Origin: Opitutaceae bacterium
GTDB lineage: Bacteria > Verrucomicrobiota > Verrucomicrobiia > Opitutales > Opitutaceae
DNA length: 64,000 nt
Direction of reading: 5' to 3'
Assembly: GCA_015075305.1 (NCBI GenBank)
Contig: JABTUS010000005.1
Span: forward strand, 310,001 to 374,000
A program made the translations under genes and the position numbers. The notes beneath the pieces were generated by a model. It saw nothing but the letters and a program-made list of their open reading frames with translations, had not been told where the DNA came from and ran no database searches. Positions 53,733 through 61,443 of this stretch are shown one piece after another (the first letter of the stretch is position 1; the number at the start of each line of letters is the position of its first letter).

Positions 53733-54674
53733 ATGCCACGCCCGCACTTCGCCCTGATCCTTGCGATCGCCGCCAGCATCGCAGTCACCCTTTTCTCCGA
53801 CCACATCGACCCCTACGTGCTCGATGTCGCGATGGGCGCCGGCATCAACGTGATGCTCGCCGTCTCGCTGAACCTGGTCACCGGGCACACCGGCCAGTTC
53901 TCCCTCGGACACGCGGGCTTCATGGCCGTCGGCGCCTACCTGTCCTCTGCCGTCACGCTCCACCTCGGCCCCCGGCTGCTCGGCGAGGACGGCGGCTCCG
54001 CGCTCGGCCAGGGGGGCATTTTTGCGCTCGCGCTGATCATCGGCGGACTCTGCGCAGCCGTGGCCGGGCTGCTCATCGGCATTCCCTCGCTGCGGCTCAA
54101 GGGCGACTACCTGGCACTTGTGACGCTCGGTTTCGGCGAAATCATCCGCGTGATCTTCCAGAACGTCGAATGGCTGGGCGGCGCGCTTGGCCTTGTCGGC
54201 ATGCCCGCCTACACCACGTTCGCGTGGACCTTCTCCTGTGTCGGCATCACAATCTTCACGGTGGGGTGCCTGGTCAACAGCACCTACGGCCGCGGTTTTC
54301 GCGCCACCCACGACGACGAGATCGCCGCCGAGGCCGTCGGCCTCGACACCACGCGATACAAGATCGTCGCGTTCGTCATCGGCGCCTTTTTCGCCGGGGT
54401 CGCCGGCGGGCTCTTCGCCCACTTCAAGCTCACGATCGATCCCCGCGGCTTCGATTTCCTTCGCTCCATTGAGATTGTCGTCATGGTCATCATGGGGGGC
54501 ATGGGCAACACCCTCGGCGTCATTCTGGCGGCGATCCTGCTCACGGTCCTGCCCGAGGCGCTTCGCGAGGTCGCCGAGTACCGCATGGTCATCTACGCCC
54601 TCATGCTCATTCTGCTCATGCTGCTCCGCCCCAGGGGCCTCTTCAACTTCAGGCTGGGCGGACGTCGTTCATGA
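53733..54674 (+). CDS. livM: Branched-chain amino acid ABC transporter, permease LivM
   Basis: A 313-residue permease with about nine to ten helices, partner of LivH. NVMLAVSLNLVTGHTGQFSLGHAGFMAVGAYLSS, LRLKGDYLALVTLGFGEIIRVIF and VVMVIMGGMGNTLGVILAAILLTVLPEALR are typical. It follows livH by 7 nt and overlaps livG by 4 nt (ATGA), so the operon is translationally coupled. Confidence 0.94.
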   Translation: MPRPHFALILAIAASIAVTLFSDHIDPYVLDVAMGAGINVMLAVSLNLVTGHTGQFSLGHAGFMAVGAYLSSAVTLHLGPRLLGEDGGSALGQGGIFALALIIGGLCAAVAGLLIGIPSLRLKGDYLALVTLGFGEIIRVIFQNVEWLGGALGLVGMPAYTTFAWTFSCVGITIFTVGCLVNSTYGRGFRATHDDEIAAEAVGLDTTRYKIVAFVIGAFFAGVAGGLFAHFKLTIDPRGFDFLRSIEIVVMVIMGGMGNTLGVILAAILLTVLPEALREVAEYRMVIYALMLILLMLLRPRGLFNFRLGGRRS

Positions 54675-55480
54675 ATCCGCAGGCCGCAGCAGCGGAGGAG
54701 TTGCTCCGCCTCAACCACGTCACCCTGCGTTTCGGCGGGCTGACCGCCGTCAACAACGTCGACCTGCGGATCAATCATGGCGAGCTCATGGGGCTGATCG
54801 GGCCCAACGGCGCGGGCAAGACCACGATTTTCAACCTGATCACCGGTGTCTATCAGCCGAGCGAGGGCTTCGTCTCCTTCGCCGGCAGAAGCCTCGCCGG
54901 CCTCAGCGTGCACTCAATCGCCGCGCGCGGAATCGGCCGCACCTTTCAGAACATCCGGCTCTTCGGCAGCCTCAGCGTGCACGACAATGTGCGCGTCGCA
55001 TGCAACCTGCACCGCAGCGCGTCCCCGGCCCAGAGCCTCATCCGGCTCGGCCGTTTTCGCAGTGACGAGGCCTCGATCCACAGGCGCGCCGACGAACTGC
55101 TCGAAATCTTCAACCTGCAGCGCTTCCGCGACGCCCCGGCCAGGAGCCTCCCCTACGGGGAGCAGCGTCGGCTCGAGATCGTGCGCGCGCTCGCCACGCG
55201 TCCCAAACTCCTGCTTCTCGACGAGCCGGCCGCGGGCATGAACCCTTCCGAGAAGGTCGACCTCGTTCGCCTCATCCAGCAGATTCACAGGCAGTTCGAT
55301 CTGACCATTCTCCTCGTGGAGCACTCGATGAAGGTGGTGATGGGTGTCTGCGAGCAAATCATCGTGCTCGACTACGGCATCAAGATCGCCGAGGGCACCC
55401 CCGCGGAGGTCCAGCAGGATCCCAAGGTGATTGAAGCCTACCTCGGCGAGGACCACGGCACCAACAGGGCCCATCACTGA
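54671..55480 (+). CDS. livG: Branched-chain amino acid ABC transporter, ATPase LivG
   Basis: A 269-residue ABC ATPase. Walker A is LIGPNGAGKTTIFNLITG (about 46-63), the signature is the LivG-type SLPYGEQRRLEIVRAL instead of LSGGQ, and Walker B is LLLLDEPAAGMNPSE. It pairs with LivF to power the transporter; the ATG overlaps the livM stop codon by 4 nt. Confidence 0.95.
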   Translation: MNPQAAAAEELLRLNHVTLRFGGLTAVNNVDLRINHGELMGLIGPNGAGKTTIFNLITGVYQPSEGFVSFAGRSLAGLSVHSIAARGIGRTFQNIRLFGSLSVHDNVRVACNLHRSASPAQSLIRLGRFRSDEASIHRRADELLEIFNLQRFRDAPARSLPYGEQRRLEIVRALATRPKLLLLDEPAAGMNPSEKVDLVRLIQQIHRQFDLTILLVEHSMKVVMGVCEQIIVLDYGIKIAEGTPAEVQQDPKVIEAYLGEDHGTNRAHH

Positions 55481-55501
55481 TCATTCCGCCACGCGCGCGA
55501 C

Positions 55502-56209
55502 ATGCTTTCCGTCTCCAATCTAACAGTCTCCTACGGCGCGATCACCGCGCTGTCCGGCATCTCCTTCACCATCCCGAAGGGCGAAATTGTCACCTTGGTC
55601 GGGGGCAATGGCGCAGGCAAGACCACCACCCTGCGCACCATCTCCGGCCTGCTCCGCCCAAAGGCCGGAAAAATCACCTTCGCCGGCGGGGACATCACCG
55701 GGCACCCGGCACACCAGATTGTCGCCCGAGGTCTGTGCCATGTGCCCGAGGGCCGCATGGTGTTTTCCAATCTCACGGTCGGCGAAAACCTGGCGATGGG
55801 CGCGTACCTTCTTCGCGACAGGGAGCGAATCGCGCGCAACCGCGACTACGTCTTCTCCATATTTCCCCGGCTTGGCGAACGCATCAGGCAGCTCGCCGGC
55901 ACCCTGTCAGGCGGCGAACAGCAGATGCTGGCGATCGGTCGCGCGCTCATGGGTGATCCGAAGCTGCTGATGCTCGACGAACCCTCCCTGGGCATCGCCC
56001 CGCGCCTGATCGGCACCATCTTCGAGAAGATCCAGGAGATCAACCGCACACAGGGCATCACCGTCCTGCTCGTCGAACAAAACGCAAATCTTGCCCTCGA
56101 GGTCTCCCATCACGCCTACGTGCTTGAAACCGGCCGCGTCGTGATGGAGGGAGTCAGCTCAACCCTGCGCGACGACCCGCAGCTGAAGGCAACCTATCTG
56201 GGTGGCTGA
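55502..56209 (+). CDS. livF: Branched-chain amino acid ABC transporter, ATPase LivF
   Basis: A 235-residue ABC ATPase with Walker A VGGNGAGKTTTLRTISG (near 33-49), signature LSGGEQQMLAIGRALM and Walker B LLMLDEPSLGIAP. It is the last gene of the Liv operon, 21 nt after livG. There is no clear terminator between it and htpG, but the 156-nt gap before htpG suggests a separate promoter. Confidence 0.95.
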   Translation: MLSVSNLTVSYGAITALSGISFTIPKGEIVTLVGGNGAGKTTTLRTISGLLRPKAGKITFAGGDITGHPAHQIVARGLCHVPEGRMVFSNLTVGENLAMGAYLLRDRERIARNRDYVFSIFPRLGERIRQLAGTLSGGEQQMLAIGRALMGDPKLLMLDEPSLGIAPRLIGTIFEKIQEINRTQGITVLLVEQNANLALEVSHHAYVLETGRVVMEGVSSTLRDDPQLKATYLGG

Positions 56210-56293
56210 TCTGAGGCCCGATCCGCAGGGATCCGCGTGCGCCCTCGCAGGCCGCTGGATCACGAAGGCTGCCACCGCATTGACGGCGCTCGC

Positions 56294-56320
56294 TTGATTT
56301 TTTCCGTGAAAGGCTAGACT
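56294..56320 (+). promoter_or_regulatory. Possible promoter of htpG
   Basis: TTGATT (56294-56299), 15 nt and TAGACT (56315-56320) make an imperfect sigma-70-like promoter 45 nt before the htpG start. The spacing is short of the usual 17 nt. No CIRCE inverted repeat or sigma-32 consensus is seen. Confidence 0.3.
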
Positions 56321-56365
56321 AACTACCCTTTTCGCCACGCAGACACCGCAAGTCCATTTCCTTAC

Positions 56366-58213
56366 ATGAGCGCATCAACACCGCAAACCTTCGAATTCCA
56401 GGCAGAGATCAAACAGCTCCTGGATATCGTCATTCACTCCCTCTACACGGAAAAGGAGATCTTCATCCGTGAGCTGGTCTCAAACGCATCCGACGCCCTT
56501 GAGAAGATGCGCCACCTCAAGCTGACCGAGAAGGAGATATTCGAGGACAGCCGCGAACTCGAAATCAATATCACCACGGATGACAAGGCGAAGACCTTCA
56601 CCATACAGGACTCCGGTCTTGGCATGACACGCGCGGAACTGGTCGAGAATCTCGGCACGATCGCACATTCCGGCTCAAAGGCGTTTCTGAAGTCACTCAG
56701 CGAATCCGGACAGAAAAACGCCAATCTCATAGGCCAGTTCGGCGTCGGCTTCTACTCCGCCTTCATGGTGGCGAAAAGCGTCAGGGTATACACGCACGCC
56801 TGGCGTCCCTCCGAGCCCGGTCACGTCTGGACCAGTGACGGCGCCGGCAGCTACTCGGTCGAACAGGCCGCCGATCAGAGCCGCGGCGTGAAGATCGTCA
56901 TCGAGCTCAAGGACGACTGCGGCGAATTCAGCCAGGAACGGAAGGTGAAGGAAATCCTCGAACGCTACAGCGCTTTCGTCTCCTTTCCCATCAACCTCAA
57001 TGGCAAGCGCATCAACACCGTCCAGGCCCTCTGGCTCCGCGGCAAGAACGAGATAAAGGACGAGGAGTACCTTGAATTCTACAAGTTCCAGGCGCACGCC
57101 TACGACGAGCCCCGCCTGCGCCTCCACTTCTCCGCTGATGCACCGCTGGCCATCAACGCACTGCTTTTCGTTCCAAAGGAAAACACCGAGAAACTTGGAT
57201 TCTCGCGCCTCGAACCCTCCGTCTCCCTCTACTGCCGGAAGGTGCTGATCGACGCCAAACCCAAGGACCTGCTTCCGGAATGGCTGCGGTTCCTCAAGGG
57301 CGTCGTCGACAGCGAGGATCTCCCCCTGAACATCTCGCGCGAAACAATGCAGGACCGCGCGCTGATCGAGAAGTTGAACAAGGTCATCACCAATCGGTTC
57401 ATCAAGTTCCTCGACGACGAGGCGAAGAACCGCCCGGACTCCTTCAACGAATTCCACAGCCATTTCGGCATCTTCCTCAAGGAGGGAGCCGCGCTGGACT
57501 ACACGCACAAGGACCAATTGGTGAAGCTGCTGCGTTTTGAATCCTCACTCACCGAGAAGGGCAAAACCACGTCGCTCGCCGACTACGTCACAAGGATGCA
57601 GCCCGAGCAGAAGGAGATTTACTACCTGCTCGGTGCCAGCCGTGAAGCGCTGGAAAACGGCCCGTACCTCGAGGGATTCAAGGCCCGCAACCTCGAGGTG
57701 ATTTTCTGCTACGAGCCCGTCGACGAATACGTGATGAACAATGTGCGCGAATTCGACGGGAAGAAGCTCGCCGCCGCCGACAACGCGGACGTCAAGCTCG
57801 CCGACCTTCCCAAGCCGCCGCAGGACGACGCGCTGCCCGGGGAGCAGGTCACCGCACTCACGGGCTGGCTCAAGGAAACCCTCGGCGAACGCGTCGCAGA
57901 GGTGAAATCAAGCGAGCGCCTCGTCGGTTCGCCTGCGCTCGCGCTCAACGCGGACAAGTTCATGTCTCCCCACATGCGCCGCATGATGAAGGCACTGAAC
58001 AAGGAGGGCGGCGATTCACCGCTGCGCATCAACCTTGAAATCAACCCGAGGCACCCCGTGATCAAGCGCCTCGCGGCCACCCGCGAATCGAATCCGGAAA
58101 AAGCGAAACTCGTCGCCGAGCAGGTGCTCGACAATGCGCTGATCTCGGCGGGCCTGCTCGAGGACCCCACCACCATGGTGAACCGCCTCTACAAGCTGCT
58201 CGAAAGCGTCTAG
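56366..58213 (+). CDS. htpG: Molecular chaperone HtpG (Hsp90)
   Basis: A 615-residue bacterial Hsp90, close to the 624 of E. coli. The N-terminal ATPase (about 1-220) has LYTEKEIFIRELVSNASDALEKMRHL (catalytic Glu and Asn), QDSGLGMTRAELVENLGTIA and GQFGVGFYSAFMVA (the lid Gly-rich region). The middle domain (about 230-490) has LNISRETMQD; the C-terminal dimer domain ends the protein. It helps fold and reactivate proteins under stress. It stands alone between the Liv operon and the hairpin repeat. Confidence 0.96.
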   Translation: MSASTPQTFEFQAEIKQLLDIVIHSLYTEKEIFIRELVSNASDALEKMRHLKLTEKEIFEDSRELEINITTDDKAKTFTIQDSGLGMTRAELVENLGTIAHSGSKAFLKSLSESGQKNANLIGQFGVGFYSAFMVAKSVRVYTHAWRPSEPGHVWTSDGAGSYSVEQAADQSRGVKIVIELKDDCGEFSQERKVKEILERYSAFVSFPINLNGKRINTVQALWLRGKNEIKDEEYLEFYKFQAHAYDEPRLRLHFSADAPLAINALLFVPKENTEKLGFSRLEPSVSLYCRKVLIDAKPKDLLPEWLRFLKGVVDSEDLPLNISRETMQDRALIEKLNKVITNRFIKFLDDEAKNRPDSFNEFHSHFGIFLKEGAALDYTHKDQLVKLLRFESSLTEKGKTTSLADYVTRMQPEQKEIYYLLGASREALENGPYLEGFKARNLEVIFCYEPVDEYVMNNVREFDGKKLAAADNADVKLADLPKPPQDDALPGEQVTALTGWLKETLGERVAEVKSSERLVGSPALALNADKFMSPHMRRMMKALNKEGGDSPLRINLEINPRHPVIKRLAATRESNPEKAKLVAEQVLDNALISAGLLEDPTTMVNRLYKLLESV

Positions 58214-58278
58214 CCCCGCGCATCCGCGGTCACGACGGAGCGTGCCCCTCCAGGTATTCTGAAATTTTCGCTGAGGAC

Positions 58279-58360
58279 GCATGCATCCCCCCTCCGCTGG
58301 AGGGCATGCATCCCCCCTCCGCTGGAGGGCATGCATCCCCCCTCCGCACGAGGGGCATGC
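58279..58360. repeat. Three tandem 25-bp hairpin-forming repeats
   Basis: The unit GCATGCATCCCCCCTCCGCT plus GGAGG is repeated exactly at 58279-58303 and 58304-58328; a third, variant copy runs 58329-58360 with GCACGAGGGG in place of GCTGGAGG. Every unit can fold as a CCCTCC/GGAGGG stem and loop, flanked by GCATGC palindromes. The array lies between htpG and ppk, 65 nt after the htpG stop. The copies are contiguous, with no spacers, and the first two are identical, so recent tandem duplication is likely. Confidence 0.85.
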
Positions 58361-58431
58361 TTTGTCATGCCCAGGGGATCTTTCGTTCTGGTTTCAAGCC
58401 GTTCCACGGTTAGGATCGGCTGAAACCCATC

Positions 58432-60618
58432 ATGGCAACGCGCACGCGGAGTACTTCCAGGCCGGCAGCCGCCCGCCTCAGTGAACAGGTCATTGAACCC
58501 GCATTGCATGCGCAGCGTGTGCGTCCGCTCACGCATTCCTCGAAGACCGCCTATTTCAACCGCGAGCTTTCCTGGCTGGCATTCAACCGCCGCGTGCTCG
58601 AGCAGGCCAGGAACCCGGACCACCCGCTCCTCGAACGCATACGTTTTCTCGCAATCGTCTCCTCGAATCTCGACGAGTTCTTCGAGATCCGGGTAGCCGG
58701 CCTGATCCAGCAGGTCGACTCCGGCGTGACCGAAACCAGCATCGACGGACTGTCCCCGCGCGAACAGCTGCGGCGCATCCATGCCGTCGTCGCCTCGCTC
58801 ATCGAGGACCAGTACCTCTGCTGGCGGGAGGAACTGGTGCCCGCCCTTGCGTCCAAGGGCATTGAGTTCCGCAACCCACAGCAGCTCTCCGCCGCGGAGC
58901 TGACCTGGGTCAGGGACTACTTCCGCGATCAGATCTTCCCGGTCCTCACTCCGCTCGCCCTCGACCAGGCCCACCCGTTCCCCCAGGTCGGCAACAAGGC
59001 GCTCAATGTCATCGTCTCCCTCGACCAGCCGGAAACCCCCGAGATCGAGCACATGGTCGCCATCCTGCCCGTGCCGCGCATCCTCCCGCGCATCGTCCGC
59101 ATCGCCACAGGCGCGGCAAGCGGGGCGAGCTACATCTTCCTCACCGACGTCATCAAGCTCTGCGCCGGGGAGTTTTTCCCCGGCTACGACGTCCATGGCG
59201 CCTGGGCCTTCCGTGTGACGCGAAACAGCGACCTCTACATCGACGAGGAGGAGTCCGCCAATCTGCTGAAGACGATCGAGGAGGAGCTTCGCAATCTGCG
59301 GCGCGGCGCGGCCGTGCGGCTCGAGATTGAGGACGGCGCCGCCGATCCGATCTTCAACACGCTCTGCAATCACCTCAAACTTTCCCACGAGTACGTCTTC
59401 CGGCTCAGCGGCCCGCTCAATCTTCTCCGCCTGATGAGCCTGGCCGAGCTCGAGCGCCCCGATCTGAAGTTTCCCCCCTTCACCCCGGTCGACATCTCGC
59501 CGCTCCAGATTCCCGAGCGGGTGTTCGAGGTCCTTCGCGGGCAGGATGTGCTGCTGCACCATCCGTACGACTCCTTTCAGCCGGTGGTCGATTTCATCGA
59601 GCAGGCCGCGCGCGATCCCAATGTCTTCGCCCTGAAGCAGACGCTCTACCGCACCAGCGGCGACTCCCCGATCGTGCGCGCCCTGATGGATGCATCGAGA
59701 AACGGCAAGCAGGTCACCGCCCTGGTCGAGCTCATGGCGCGCTTCGACGAGGCCAACAACATCCAGTGGGCGCGCCAGCTCGAGGAGGCCGGCGTGCACG
59801 TCGTGTACGGGCTCGTGGGACACAAGACCCACTGCAAATGCTCGCTCGTCGTGCGCCAGGAAGGGTCGATCATGCGGCGCTACGCGCATCTCGGCACGGG
59901 AAACTACAACCCGCGCACGGCGCGCCTCTACACGGACCTCAGCCTCTTCACGTCGCGCGCCGAGCTCACCGCCGACATCGCGAACCTCTTCAACTCCCTG
60001 ACCGGCTTCAGCCGTTCTCCGTCGTTCGCTGAAATCCTCGCCGCCCCGTTCAACCTGCACCGCCGCATCAACGAACTGATCCTGCAGGAAGCGGAGAACG
60101 CGGGACGCGGGCAGCCGGCGCGCATCATCGCCAAGATGAACTCCCTCGTGGACAAGGTGACGATCGACAACCTTTACGCGGCGTCCGCAAAGGGCGTTTC
60201 GATCGATCTCATCGTCCGCGGAATCTGCTGCCTCGTGCCCGGCGTGAAGGGCCTCAGCGAGAACATCCGCGTCAGGAGCATCGTGGGCCGCTACCTCGAG
60301 CACGCCCGAGCCTTTTATTTCGAGAATGCCGGAGGCACCCCCCGGATCTTCGCCGGCAGCGCCGACTGGATGCCCCGCAACTTCTTCCGTCGCATTGAAG
60401 TGGTTTTTCCAATACACGATCCATCCCTGCGCCGCTGGGTGCGTGAGGAACTTCTGGAAACGGAACTCAAGGACAACGAATTCGCGCGTGTCCTCATGCA
60501 GGACGGCGGTTACGTCCCGGTCGCCACCGCACCGGGCGCCCCGTCGTTCTCCTCGCAGGCGTGGTTCATGGCCTCCGCCCTGCAGCGGGCCGCGCTCGCG
60601 GCCTCCACACCGAGCTGA
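58432..60618 (+). CDS. ppk1: Polyphosphate kinase 1
   Basis: A 728-residue PPK1, longer than the 688-residue E. coli enzyme by an N-terminal tail of about 35 residues. [21 protein letters not shown] opens the N-terminal domain. The catalytic phospho-His region is [17 protein letters not shown] and the second conserved His is in [12 protein letters not shown]. The product polyphosphate is made reversibly from ATP. A gcvR-like gene follows by 68 nt in the same direction. Confidence 0.95.
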   Translation: MATRTRSTSRPAAARLSEQVIEPALHAQRVRPLTHSSKTAYFNRELSWLAFNRRVLEQARNPDHPLLERIRFLAIVSSNLDEFFEIRVAGLIQQVDSGVTETSIDGLSPREQLRRIHAVVASLIEDQYLCWREELVPALASKGIEFRNPQQLSAAELTWVRDYFRDQIFPVLTPLALDQAHPFPQVGNKALNVIVSLDQPETPEIEHMVAILPVPRILPRIVRIATGAASGASYIFLTDVIKLCAGEFFPGYDVHGAWAFRVTRNSDLYIDEEESANLLKTIEEELRNLRRGAAVRLEIEDGAADPIFNTLCNHLKLSHEYVFRLSGPLNLLRLMSLAELERPDLKFPPFTPVDISPLQIPERVFEVLRGQDVLLHHPYDSFQPVVDFIEQAARDPNVFALKQTLYRTSGDSPIVRALMDASRNGKQVTALVELMARFDEANNIQWARQLEEAGVHVVYGLVGHKTHCKCSLVVRQEGSIMRRYAHLGTGNYNPRTARLYTDLSLFTSRAELTADIANLFNSLTGFSRSPSFAEILAAPFNLHRRINELILQEAENAGRGQPARIIAKMNSLVDKVTIDNLYAASAKGVSIDLIVRGICCLVPGVKGLSENIRVRSIVGRYLEHARAFYFENAGGTPRIFAGSADWMPRNFFRRIEVVFPIHDPSLRRWVREELLETELKDNEFARVLMQDGGYVPVATAPGAPSFSSQAWFMASALQRAALAASTPS

Positions 60619-60686
60619 GAATCCAACCCGCGGCGCCCGGCCGCTCTCGTCTTGCGCCTGCGCCAGCCGGATCGTTTCATCACGCC

Positions 60687-61211
60687 ATGCTCGCCACCGT
60701 TGTCATCACCCTATTCGGCGCCGATCGCCCCGGTCTCGTGGAGGCCACTGCCGCGCGCGTCGCCGCCCATGGAGGGAACTGGCTCGAAAGCCGCCTGCTT
60801 CACCTGGGCGGACACTTCGCCGGCATCGTGCGCATCGAGGTTGATTCGACTCGTGTCGCCGAACTGCGTGAAGCGCTGCTCCACTCCGATTCTCTCGGCC
60901 TCACCGTCGTCGTCCATGACACCAGAGCGGAGGCCCCCTTGTCGCCCAGGAATCCGCCCGCCACGCTCGAAATCGTCGGCCACGACCGCCCCGGAATCAT
61001 CCGCGCGGTTTCCCAGGCACTCGCCACACACCGGGTGAATGTTGAGGAACTGACAACCGAACGCACCTACGCACCCATGACCGGCGAGCCGATCTTCCAG
61101 GCTCGGGCCTCACTGACTTTTCCTCCGGGACTTGAACCAGCCACGGTTCGCAGCGAGCTTGAGAAGATCGCCGGGGACTTGATGGTCGACATTCATTTCC
61201 TGCCGAAATAG
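60687..61211 (+). CDS. ACT-domain regulatory protein, GcvR-like
   Basis: A 174-residue protein of two ACT domains: residues 2-75 (VVITLFGADRPGLVEATAARVAAHGGNWLES) and 90-172 (ATLEIVGHDRPGIIRAVSQALATHRVNVEELTTE). This is the layout of the glycine cleavage repressor GcvR, which binds glycine and partners GcvA, though GcvR-like proteins without a GcvA partner are common outside enterobacteria. ATG 60687 starts the first ACT domain; the longer frame from 60561 overlaps ppk. Confidence 0.85.
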   Translation: MLATVVITLFGADRPGLVEATAARVAAHGGNWLESRLLHLGGHFAGIVRIEVDSTRVAELREALLHSDSLGLTVVVHDTRAEAPLSPRNPPATLEIVGHDRPGIIRAVSQALATHRVNVEELTTERTYAPMTGEPIFQARASLTFPPGLEPATVRSELEKIAGDLMVDIHFLPK

Positions 61212-61443
61212 CCGCGCCTCCCACAAAATCGCGCGTTTTCAGCAAGATGCGCAACCGCTTCGGCTGTTTGCTGTCTGGTTTGGCTCAACCGACAGATCAG
61301 CCTTTCGCCGGCACCAGCGCATATCGATAAGCTTCCTGTTGATGGTAAGTATTTTATGATTTTCCTTACTTCGACGAAGCCATGCGTTTTGAGCTTGTGA
61401 ATCTTCTGCCGCGCAGGTGACTAGTAGTCTCTTTGTTCCACGC

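Noticed and set aside
58279-58360. CRISPR array
   Set aside because: The units are contiguous with no unique spacers and there are no cas genes in the window.
58210-60417. 735-codon open frame antisense to ppk1
   Set aside because: Long antisense frames are common over GC-rich genes. The translation has no family motif, while the plus strand encodes an unmistakable PPK1.
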